NCBI GenBank assembly: GCA_016784265.1
Contig: JADHUZ010000117.1
Coordinates: forward strand, 1 to 5,022
Length of the DNA: 5,022 bases
Reading direction: 5' to 3'
From: Fidelibacterota bacterium
GTDB taxonomy: Bacteria > Fidelibacterota > BS150m-G59
Positions 1 through 5,022 of the stretch are shown here, piece after piece (position 1 is the first letter of the stretch; each line of letters starts with the position of its first letter). The notes below the pieces were generated by a model that saw only the letters and a program-made list of their open reading frames with translations, searched no databases and had not been told where the DNA came from. Position numbers and translations under genes: made by a program.

Positions 1-464
1 CGGTTCTCAAAAATCATGGTATTTCTGAAGATTTACTGGAAAAATTGCATCATTTCGGTATTTCTTCGGTTGCGAATATTTTGGGTGCAATCAAAATAGC
101 GAAATACTACGAATTCAACGAAAACGATTGCGTGTTTACAGTGGCTACCGATTCGATGGAAATGTATCAATCACGACTTGCTGAAGCGAATGAGAAATTT
201 GGTAAATACACGGAAACGCAAGCGGAAGTGGATTTTGAACATCGGCTTCTAGGCATCGGAAAAGACGATATTTTGGAACTTTCGTATTACGAAAAAAAGA
301 GGATTCACAATTTGAAATATTTTACGTGGATCGAGCAACAAGGCAAATCAGTTGAAGAACTCGATGCACAATGGAATGATGACGATTATTGGAAAAATCA
401 GTTTGCGAAAGCCGACGAATGGGACAGAAAAATCGAAGAGTTTAATTCGAAAATTAGTGGATGA
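1..464 (+). CDS. PLP-dependent fold-type II enzyme, C-terminal part (5' truncated by window edge)
   Basis: The reading frame is open from base 3 and stops at TGA 462-464, so 153 C-terminal residues are visible and the catalytic lysine domain lies off the left edge. The segment GISSVANILGAIKIAKYYE, then FTVATDSMEMYQSRL, resembles the end of the tryptophan synthase beta/cysteine synthase fold. TDS is a good candidate for the residue that contacts the PLP pyridine nitrogen. After it comes a charged, aromatic tail of about 95 residues (ELSYYEKKRIHNLKYFTWIEQQGK, cut here to key parts: LSYYEKKRIHNLKYFTW). I recognise this tail from PLP proteins, annotated only as 'PLP-dependent protein, beta subunit', near ygeW/ygeY/ygfK genes. 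The substrate is unknown; a lyase or beta-replacement reaction on a small amino acid such as 2,3-diaminopropionate is only a guess. The tail does not look like E. coli YgeX. The next gene, 71 bp downstream, is another fold-type II enzyme. A TTG at 45-47 could be mistaken for a start but is internal, because homology continues upstream of it. Confidence 0.75.
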   Translation, partial: VLKNHGISEDLLEKLHHFGISSVANILGAIKIAKYYEFNENDCVFTVATDSMEMYQSRLAEANEKFGKYTETQAEVDFEHRLLGIGKDDILELSYYEKKRIHNLKYFTWIEQQGKSVEELDAQWNDDDYWKNQFAKADEWDRKIEEFNSKISG

Positions 465-487
465 TTTTACGGTTTTTATTTTCGTAT

Positions 488-534
488 TTCTTTGTGCTCT
501 TCGCGGCTAAATCTTCTGTGATATTCGTGTAATC
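488..534 (+). repeat. Intergenic short-repeat element (CTTTGYG nonamers plus a CTGTG/TCGTG tail)
   Basis: This fills most of the 71-bp gap before the threonine synthase-like gene. Two diverged nonamers, CTTTGTGCT at 490-498 and CTTCGCGGC at 499-507, are followed by TAAATC and then a CTGTG...TCGTG stretch at 515-530. Bases 490-511 match 3154-3175 inside ygfK at 16 of 22 positions, so the same repeat type occurs twice in the window. The tail resembles the reverse complement of the CACRGATTT repeat at 1770-1796. Strings of this kind are common dispersed intergenic repeats in several AT-rich bacterial genomes; that is from general familiarity, not a search. It ends two bases before the likely start codon of the next gene. 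Confidence 0.6.
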
Positions 535-535
535 A

Positions 536-1762
536 ATGGTTGAAATGAAAAATCAAAAACCAAAAATTATCAATGTGCAGTGCGTTTCCTGCGATGCAAA
601 ATATGACATCGAACCATTTCGTTATCAATGTGATTGCGGTGAGAATTTAGACATCATTTACGATTATGCTTCAATTTCGCAAAAATGGACGAAGCAAGAT
701 TTAGCGAAAAATCCAGACCGTTCTCATTGGAGATATTTACCGATTTTACCGGTTAAAAATGCACCAAAACGCACGATGCAAATCGGCGGAACTCCGTTGA
801 TTCCCTTTGCGAAAATTGCAGAGGAATTTGGTGTCTCGGAATTTTTCGTCAAAGATGACACACGCAATCCATCCGGTTCGCTGAAAGACCGCGCTACGGA
901 CATCGGTATTCAACACGCGACGGAAATGGGCGAAAACACGATTGTGGCTGCTTCGACAGGCAATGCGGCGGCTTCGCTTTCAGCGCTTTCGGCATTTTAC
1001 GGAAAAAATGCAATTATCCTCGCACCGGCTTCGGCTCCGAAAGCCAAACTCACGCAGATTTTACAATACGGCGCAACACTTTTTCCTGTGAACGGAACAT
1101 ATGATGACGCGTTCGCACTTTCGATGAAAATTTCTGAAAAATACGGATTTTACTCGCGTTCAACAGGCATCAATCCCATACTTTCCGAAGGCAAAAAAAC
1201 TGTCGGACTCGAAATCGCTGAACAATTGAATTGGAATGTGCCGGATTTGATTTTCGTTCCGACCGGAGATGGTTGCATCATCGGCGGAGTTTACAAATCG
1301 TTCTGGGATTTGAAAAAACTCGGTTGGATTGACAAAATGCCGAAACTTGTCGCCGTGCAATCCGAAGGAAGTTGTGCCAGTGTCAATGCACTCAAAAATG
1401 ATGGGAAAATCGAACCTGTTTCGTCAAATACCATTGCCGATAGCATTTCTGTGGACAATCCCGCCGACGGAACAAAAGCACTCAGAGCCGTAAAAAACAG
1501 CGACGGATTTGGAATTACTGTGAGTGATGATGAAATTTTGACAGCGCAAAAGGAACTTTCTGAAAAAACGGGAATTTTCACAGAACCAGCGGCGGCATCG
1601 TCATTTGCAGGATTCAAAAAAGCGACTGAATCCAGAAAAATCGAAAAAAATGAGACTGTCGTAATTCTAGCAACCGGCACGGGATTGAAAGACATTCCAG
1701 CGGCACAGAAGAAAATAGAAATTCCGGAAGCGATAGATTCAATTGAGAATTTAAACCTGTGA
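536..1762 (+). CDS. thrC: Threonine synthase-family PLP enzyme with N-terminal zinc ribbon
   Basis: This 408-residue protein has normal length for the short bacterial/archaeal threonine synthase type. An N-terminal zinc ribbon is visible as C16-x2-C19 and C32-x-C34. The PLP Schiff-base lysine is K117 in NPSGSLKDRAT. The substrate loop STGNAAAS is at 140-147, the family signature NPILSEGKKT at 213-222, and the glycine-rich phosphate-binding loop TGDGCIIGG at 243-251. EPAAASSFAG and ATGTGLKD lie near the C-terminus. The classical reaction converts O-phospho-L-homoserine to threonine and phosphate in the cytoplasm. Here it lies between another PLP enzyme and xanthine dehydrogenase-type genes, with no hom or thrB gene in view. 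It may therefore be a paralogue acting on an amino acid from purine breakdown; that is inference, and the symbol marks family only. The start is ATG 536 or ATG 545. No Shine-Dalgarno decides between them, and a repeat reaches to just before 536. All key PLP motifs are intact. Confidence 0.85.
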   Translation: MVEMKNQKPKIINVQCVSCDAKYDIEPFRYQCDCGENLDIIYDYASISQKWTKQDLAKNPDRSHWRYLPILPVKNAPKRTMQIGGTPLIPFAKIAEEFGVSEFFVKDDTRNPSGSLKDRATDIGIQHATEMGENTIVAASTGNAAASLSALSAFYGKNAIILAPASAPKAKLTQILQYGATLFPVNGTYDDAFALSMKISEKYGFYSRSTGINPILSEGKKTVGLEIAEQLNWNVPDLIFVPTGDGCIIGGVYKSFWDLKKLGWIDKMPKLVAVQSEGSCASVNALKNDGKIEPVSSNTIADSISVDNPADGTKALRAVKNSDGFGITVSDDEILTAQKELSEKTGIFTEPAAASSFAGFKKATESRKIEKNETVVILATGTGLKDIPAAQKKIEIPEAIDSIENLNL

Positions 1763-1769
1763 ACAAAAC

Positions 1770-1796
1770 CACAGATTTCACGGATTTCACAGATTG
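1770..1796 (+). repeat. Three tandem CACRGATTT nonamers in an intergenic gap
   Basis: The 54-bp gap between the threonine synthase-like gene and the iron-sulfur subunit gene holds CACAGATTT (1770-1778), CACGGATTT (1779-1787) and CACAGATTG (1788-1796). This is a familiar dispersed repeat, usually seen on the other strand as AAATCYGTG. Its orientation is opposite to the related CTGTG/TCGTG tail at 515-530, so the threonine synthase-like gene is bracketed by roughly inverted relatives. The repeat cannot form a strong hairpin on its own, so I do not call it a terminator. Confidence 0.75.
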
Positions 1797-1816
1797 TTTA
1801 CAACCAAAAATCGCGG

Positions 1817-2275
1817 ATGAAAAATAGCAAGGCAATTTCGGTAAAAATTAACGGAAAGCAAGTCGAAAAAACGATTCCAACGCATTTGCGACTTTTGGAT
1901 TTCATCAGAAACCATTTGAAATTAACTGGCACGAAAGAAGTCTGTGGCGAAGGCGAATGCGGAGCGTGTTCTGTAATTCTTGCTGGGAAAATCGTAAATT
2001 CGTGTTTAATTTTTGCAGTGGAAACTAATGGGAGTGAAATCTCAACGATAGAAGGAATCGCAAAAGTAGACGAATTATCGGAAATACAACAGAATTTTAT
2101 CGAGCATCATTCGGTGCAATGTGGATTTTGCATTCCGGGAATGGTGCTTGCTGGAGAGGAAATCCGAAAAGAAAACCCACATTCTACTCGTGACGAAATC
2201 AAAGAAAAACTTGCGGGGAATATTTGTCGTTGCACTGGATACAAAAAAATAGTGGATGCAATTGAAAACAATTGA
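1817..2275 (+). CDS. [2Fe-2S] subunit of a xanthine dehydrogenase-family molybdenum hydroxylase
   Basis: At 152 residues this is the usual size of the separate small subunit (XdhC in the E. coli naming, CoxS/HcrC/NdhS type). The N-terminal plant-ferredoxin fold carries the first cluster ligands C43, C48, C51 and C63 in CGEGECGAC...C. The C-terminal four-helix domain carries the second cluster ligands C102, C105, C137 and C139 in QCGFC and NICRCTGY. Gln101, before the second motif, is the residue that in family structures contacts the molybdopterin cofactor. The protein relays electrons from the molybdenum site to FAD in the partner subunit, which is encoded 7 bp downstream. The start is ATG 1817. 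No Shine-Dalgarno is visible, and the leader is part repeat, part A-rich. All eight cysteines are present, so it should be functional. The molybdenum subunit it needs is not in the window. The likely substrate is a purine such as xanthine or hypoxanthine, inferred from the neighbouring ygfK. Confidence 0.93.
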   Translation: MKNSKAISVKINGKQVEKTIPTHLRLLDFIRNHLKLTGTKEVCGEGECGACSVILAGKIVNSCLIFAVETNGSEISTIEGIAKVDELSEIQQNFIEHHSVQCGFCIPGMVLAGEEIRKENPHSTRDEIKEKLAGNICRCTGYKKIVDAIENN

Positions 2276-2282
2276 CAATTAA

Positions 2283-3110
2283 ATGAACTATTTTTCTCCA
2301 AATTCAATTTCAGAATTATTTAATCTTTTCGAATCGATCAAAAATTACACCATTTTAGTTGGTGGGACGGATTTAATGCCAGGATTTGAAAATGGAACTC
2401 CACTTCCTGAAAATTTGATTGATTTGAAAAATATCTCAGACCTTTCAGAAATTCGTGAAACCACAGAAGAAATCGAAATTGGAGCGCTCACGACGGTTAC
2501 AGAATTACAGAAAAATCTTGTAATTCACAAATATTTCAACGCATTATGGCAGGCTACAAAAGAGTTCGCTGGTGTGCAAATCCGCAATCGTGCCACAATC
2601 GGTGGAAACATTTGCAATGCTTCTCCATCGGGTGATTTACTCACACCACTTTATTCTTTTGGTGCTAAACTAAAACTCATCAGGAGCAAAAGTGAACGAA
2701 TCGTTCCAATCGAAAATATCATCACAAATCCCGGTGAAATTGCACTTAATAATGGTGAGATTTTGCAGTCCGTTATTTTGCCGAAAACAGATTTTCAATC
2801 GCTGTTTATCAAACTAGGATTGCGTGAATCTATGGCAATTTCTGTAGTCAACTTTGCAATTGTGTATAAGAAAAACTGCGATAATTTTGAACATCTTTCT
2901 ATTTTTGCAGGAGCCGTTGCCCCGACGATTATCCGACTGAAAACATTGGAAAATGTGTTGCTTGATAATCCTAAAACTGACATCACTGCCAATTTGATTG
3001 TCCCCGACATTTCGCCGATTTCAGACATTCGGGCAAGTGCAAATTATAGAGAACAAGTGTTAGTAAACCTTTTGAACAATGAGGTTCGAAGGATGAATGA
3101 TGAACAGTAA
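2283..3110 (+). CDS. FAD-binding subunit of a xanthine dehydrogenase-family molybdenum hydroxylase
   Basis: This 275-residue protein has normal length for the medium subunit (XdhB/YgfM/CoxM type). The N-terminal FAD-binding domain shows the first flavin loop VGGTDLMPG at 26-34 and the second, RNRATIGGNICNASPSGD, at 101-118. The C-terminal half is the CO-dehydrogenase flavoprotein C-domain, ending in the usual PISDIRASANYR segment. It accepts electrons from the [2Fe-2S] subunit and passes them to NAD or another carrier, here possibly YgfK (inference). I see no four-cysteine insertion of the kind that binds an extra [4Fe-4S] cluster in 4-hydroxybenzoyl-CoA reductase. The start is ATG 2283, 7 bp after the previous stop and without a Shine-Dalgarno, so translational coupling is likely. 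Its 3' end contains the ribosome binding site and first codons of ygfK. The last residues, RRMNDEQ, extend slightly beyond the usual family end. Confidence 0.93.
   Translation: MNYFSPNSISELFNLFESIKNYTILVGGTDLMPGFENGTPLPENLIDLKNISDLSEIRETTEEIEIGALTTVTELQKNLVIHKYFNALWQATKEFAGVQIRNRATIGGNICNASPSGDLLTPLYSFGAKLKLIRSKSERIVPIENIITNPGEIALNNGEILQSVILPKTDFQSLFIKLGLRESMAISVVNFAIVYKKNCDNFEHLSIFAGAVAPTIIRLKTLENVLLDNPKTDITANLIVPDISPISDIRASANYREQVLVNLLNNEVRRMNDEQ
3088..3092 (+). promoter_or_regulatory. Shine-Dalgarno GAAGG for ygfK
   Basis: GAAGG lies inside the end of the FAD-subunit gene, 4 bases before ATG 3097, 7 before ATG 3100 and 19 before ATG 3112. All three ATGs are in frame. The spacing best fits ATG 3100 and implies translation coupled to the upstream gene. 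It is the only convincing Shine-Dalgarno at a gene start in this window, so it could be chance if the organism does not normally use them. Confidence 0.5.
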
Positions 3111-5022
3111 AATGAAAAATTTTAAAGGAATAAATTTAAAAACCTTAGCGAATCTTTGCGAACTTTGTGGCAAAAAAGACACGATTTTTGGTATTCACAA
3201 ATCGCTATTTTTCAACCCGAAATCAGATGATTATTTTAGAGCAAAGCGTTATGGTCAACTATTAGAAACACCGATTGGAGTTGCTGCAGGTCCGCATACA
3301 CAAATGGCACAGAATATTATTTCAGCGTGGCTTTGTGGAGCACGATACATCGAACTTAAAACTGTGCAGACGATCGACGAACTCGAAATCACCCGTCCGT
3401 GTATTGATATTTCCGATGAAGGATACAATTGCGAATGGTCGCAGGAATTGAAACTTAATGAATCGTTTGACGAATATCTAAAAGCGTGGATATTGATTCA
3501 TTTATTAAAAGATAAATTTGGGTTTGAATCGAATGAATCAGGATTTATTTTCAATATGAGTGTTGGTTACGATTTGGCTGGAATCAAAAAACCGAATGTG
3601 CAACAATATTTGAATAGAATGACAGATTGCTCAGAAGAACTAGAAAATTATCTAAAAATATTGGAACCGATTTATCCAAATATTCGAAGTTTAAATATCC
3701 CAACACAGATTTCAAATAATTTGACAATTTCTACAATGCACGGATGTCCGACAGAGGAAATTCAGAAAATTGCAGAATACTTTTTAACGGAACGAAAATT
3801 TCACACTACAGTAAAATTGAATCCAACTTTGCTTGGGAAACATCAAGTTCGTGAAATTTTAAACGAAAATTTGGAATATGAAATTACAGTGCCTGATATT
3901 GCATTTGAGCACGATTTGAAATATCCGGATGCTGTAAAGATGATTCATTCATTGCAAAATACAGCGGAAATATTTGGTGTGGAATTTGGAATCAAATTAA
4001 CAAACACTTTGGAAGTTTTGAACGAAAATACTGATTTGCCAAATTCTGAAATAATGGTTTATCTAAGCGGTCGCGCGTTACATCCGTTGGCTATTAATTT
4101 AGCAGAAATATTACAATCAGATTTTGATAACAAACTGAACATTTCATTTTGTGCTGGCGTAGATGCGTTTAATGTTTCTGAAACTCTTGAATGCGGACTT
4201 TTTCCCGTTACTGTTTGCTCAGATTTGCTCAAACCCGGTGGTTATGCTCGGTTGGCTCAATATTTTGAAGAATTGAGAATTAGGAATTACGAATTAGAAA
4301 TTACGAATACAAAAGGCAAATTGCAAAATTATGCAAAATTTGTTCTGGAAAATCCACGATATAGAAAATCTGAATTTCCATATCAAAATATCAAAACGAG
4401 CCGTGATTTGCCAATTTTTGATTGTGCAAAAGCACCGTGCACAGAAACTTGTGCGACCGACCAAAATGTTCCGGCATATCTTGATTTTGTTGCACAGGGA
4501 GATTTGCAAAATGCGCTGAAAATAGTGTTACAAACGAACCCCTTTCCATATTCAACCGGAGCAGTATGCGATCAAATATGCCAGACAAAATGCACAAGAA
4601 TCAATTATGATTCTCCACTAAATATTCGTGAAATCAAAAAGTTTATAGCAGAGAGCAGTGAATGGAGCGTAGGAAATATTCAACATCCAATATCCAATAT
4701 CCAACATCCAAAAATCGCAATCATCGGTGCTGGACCTTCTGGACTTTCGTGTGCATATTTTCTGCTTAATAATGAGTTTTCGGTTGAGATATTTGAGCAA
4801 AAAACGCAAGCGGGTGGAATGATTTCAGCCGTGATTCCAGAATTTCGTTTGAATGACGAAAGCATTAATGCAGATATTGATAGGATTATCGAACTTGGTG
4901 CGAAAATTCACTTTGATACAAAAGTTGATTTATGGAAATTCAACGAATTGCAAAATAATTTCGATTTTTTATTTATCGGCACTGGTGCACAAAAAAGTCG
5001 AAAACTTGGTATTCCAAACGAA
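3100..5022 (+). CDS. ygfK: YgfK-type putative selenate reductase / purine-cluster flavoprotein (3' truncated by window edge)
   Basis: There are 641 residues before the right edge; the E. coli homologue is about 1,030. The N-terminal half is a dihydroorotate dehydrogenase-like barrel with PIGVAAGPHTQ (58-68), IFNMSVGYDLAGIK (from 150), STMHGCP (211-217), VKLNPTLLG (238-246), SGRALHPL (323-330) and SDLLKPGGY (374-382). A GltD/dihydropyrimidine dehydrogenase-like cluster domain follows, with C442, C447, C451, C490, C494 and C498 as likely [4Fe-4S] ligands. The FAD Rossmann fold then begins with IIGAGPSG (541-548) and an acidic FEQ at 565-567. The rest of the flavin/NAD(P) domain and the expected C-terminal ferredoxin domain lie off the window. 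E. coli ygfK was linked genetically to selenate reduction, and the conserved cluster was later tied to anaerobic purine/uric acid use; the exact reaction is not deducible here. Starts 3097, 3100 and 3112 are all possible, and 3100 has the best Shine-Dalgarno spacing. It overlaps the FAD-subunit gene by 11 bp. Three dispersed-type repeats are embedded in frame. Confidence 0.93.
   Translation, partial: MNSKMKNFKGINLKTLANLCELCGKKDTIFGIHKSLFFNPKSDDYFRAKRYGQLLETPIGVAAGPHTQMAQNIISAWLCGARYIELKTVQTIDELEITRPCIDISDEGYNCEWSQELKLNESFDEYLKAWILIHLLKDKFGFESNESGFIFNMSVGYDLAGIKKPNVQQYLNRMTDCSEELENYLKILEPIYPNIRSLNIPTQISNNLTISTMHGCPTEEIQKIAEYFLTERKFHTTVKLNPTLLGKHQVREILNENLEYEITVPDIAFEHDLKYPDAVKMIHSLQNTAEIFGVEFGIKLTNTLEVLNENTDLPNSEIMVYLSGRALHPLAINLAEILQSDFDNKLNISFCAGVDAFNVSETLECGLFPVTVCSDLLKPGGYARLAQYFEELRIRNYELEITNTKGKLQNYAKFVLENPRYRKSEFPYQNIKTSRDLPIFDCAKAPCTETCATDQNVPAYLDFVAQGDLQNALKIVLQTNPFPYSTGAVCDQICQTKCTRINYDSPLNIREIKKFIAESSEWSVGNIQHPISNIQHPKIAIIGAGPSGLSCAYFLLNNEFSVEIFEQKTQAGGMISAVIPEFRLNDESINADIDRIIELGAKIHFDTKVDLWKFNELQNNFDFLFIGTGAQKSRKLGIPNE
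3144..3171 (+). repeat. CTTWGYGAA nonamer repeat inside the ygfK N-terminus
   Basis: CTTAGCGAA (3144-3152), one extra T, CTTTGCGAA (3154-3162) and CTTTGTGGC (3163-3171) form a diverged nonamer run. It encodes about residues 15-24 (TLANLCELCG) of YgfK. Bases 3154-3175 match the intergenic copy at 490-511 at 16 of 22 positions. The encoded stretch occupies the place of the N-terminal segment that in the family precedes the conserved IFGI, here at 29-32. Confidence 0.65.
4270..4308 (+). repeat. GAATTAS heptamer tandem repeat inside ygfK
   Basis: There are five and a half heptamers: GAATTGA, GAATTAG, GAATTAC, GAATTAG, AAATTAC and GAAT. They encode ELRIRNYELEITN at about residues 391-403, between the barrel's end (LLKPGGYARLAQYFE) and the cysteine-rich cluster domain. 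This is a linker of variable sequence in the family. Runs of AATTACG type are familiar as dispersed intergenic repeats in AT-rich genomes (general knowledge, not searched). Confidence 0.8.
4681..4708 (+). repeat. CAAYATC heptamer tandem repeat inside ygfK
   Basis: There are four exact-length units: CAACATC (4681-4687), CAATATC (4688-4694), CAATATC (4695-4701) and CAACATC (4702-4708), with ATT before and CAAAAATC after. They encode QHPISNIQHP (528-537), directly before the FAD strand KIAIIGAGPSG. Read on the other strand, the unit gives the WILDIGYWML-type peptide often seen in spurious hypothetical proteins, a mark of a dispersed repeat. Confidence 0.85.

Noticed and set aside
462..464. TGA as a selenocysteine codon, given the selenium link of ygfK clusters
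   Set aside because: The protein ends at a natural family end, the downstream frame is repeat DNA, and I see no selenocysteine insertion hairpin. The TGA stops at 1760 and 2273 are also ordinary ends.
1770..1796. Repeat run as a CRISPR array, operator or terminator
   Set aside because: Units are 9 bp with no spacers. They are not palindromic, and there is no stem followed by a T-run.
1160..1835. Long reverse-strand open frames across the threonine synthase-like gene
   Set aside because: They are antisense to intact PLP-enzyme motifs, have no recognisable domain, and arise from the codon bias of the real gene.
2266..2282. CAATTGACAATTA-like string at the iron-sulfur/FAD gene junction as a fifth repeat type
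   Set aside because: It is too short and too AT-rich to separate from chance without a genome search.
2449..2472. ATTCGTGAAACCACAGAAGA inside the FAD gene as another repeat copy
   Set aside because: It encodes the conserved SEIRETTEE segment of the FAD domain, so the resemblance to CACAGA/CGTGAAA units is probably coincidence.
3157..3171. CELCG in YgfK (C20, C23) as a metal-binding CxxC
   Set aside because: The cysteines are encoded by the nonamer repeat and lie outside the family's known cysteine positions, so they are probably incidental.
4331..4519. Short + strand frame inside ygfK
   Set aside because: It lies out of frame within the conserved cysteine-rich domain and has no independent support.
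4618..4865. Reverse-strand open frames with WILDIGYWML-like peptides
   Set aside because: They are the antisense reading of the CAAYATC heptamer and of conserved ygfK codons. The + strand encodes the FAD motif here.

Overview
The window is AT-rich bacterial DNA, densely coded on the + strand. It holds five co-directional genes, the first and last cut by the window edges. Gene starts mostly lack a Shine-Dalgarno sequence and follow A-rich leaders. Together with the short dispersed repeats at the junctions, this suggests an anaerobe of the Bacteroidota or a related phylum. That placement is a guess, because no marker gene is present.

Layout: (1) 1-464, the C-terminal 153 residues of a fold-type II PLP enzyme. 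(2) 536-1762, a complete threonine synthase-family PLP enzyme with an N-terminal zinc ribbon. (3) 1817-2275, a small two-[2Fe-2S] subunit of the xanthine dehydrogenase (molybdenum hydroxylase) family. (4) 2283-3110, the matching FAD subunit. (5) about 3100 to the right edge, the first 641 residues of YgfK, the 'putative selenate reductase' flavoprotein. The gaps are 71, 54 and 7 bp, followed by a short overlap. I see no terminator, so one operon is likely. No gene-free stretch exceeds 300 bp.

Taken together, hydroxylase subunits plus YgfK plus PLP enzymes resemble the conserved ygeW-ygeX-ygeY-ygfK-ssnA-xdhD neighbourhood. That neighbourhood was first tied to selenium-dependent purine metabolism and more recently, by genetics in gut anaerobes, to anaerobic uric acid and purine breakdown. 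A plausible division of labour (inference) is that the iron-sulfur, FAD and YgfK proteins handle redox steps on the purine ring, while the PLP enzymes process an amino acid released from the opened ring. The molybdopterin catalytic subunit is not in the window.

The most unusual feature is a set of short tandem repeats of four types: nonamers CTTWGYGAA-like and CACRGATTT, and heptamers GAATTAS and CAAYATC. They sit in two of the intergenic gaps and also in frame inside ygfK at three places. Those places are the N-terminus, the linker before the cysteine-rich iron-sulfur domain, and the linker immediately before the FAD-binding GAGPSG motif. They look like dispersed genomic repeats that have colonised a coding sequence without breaking it.
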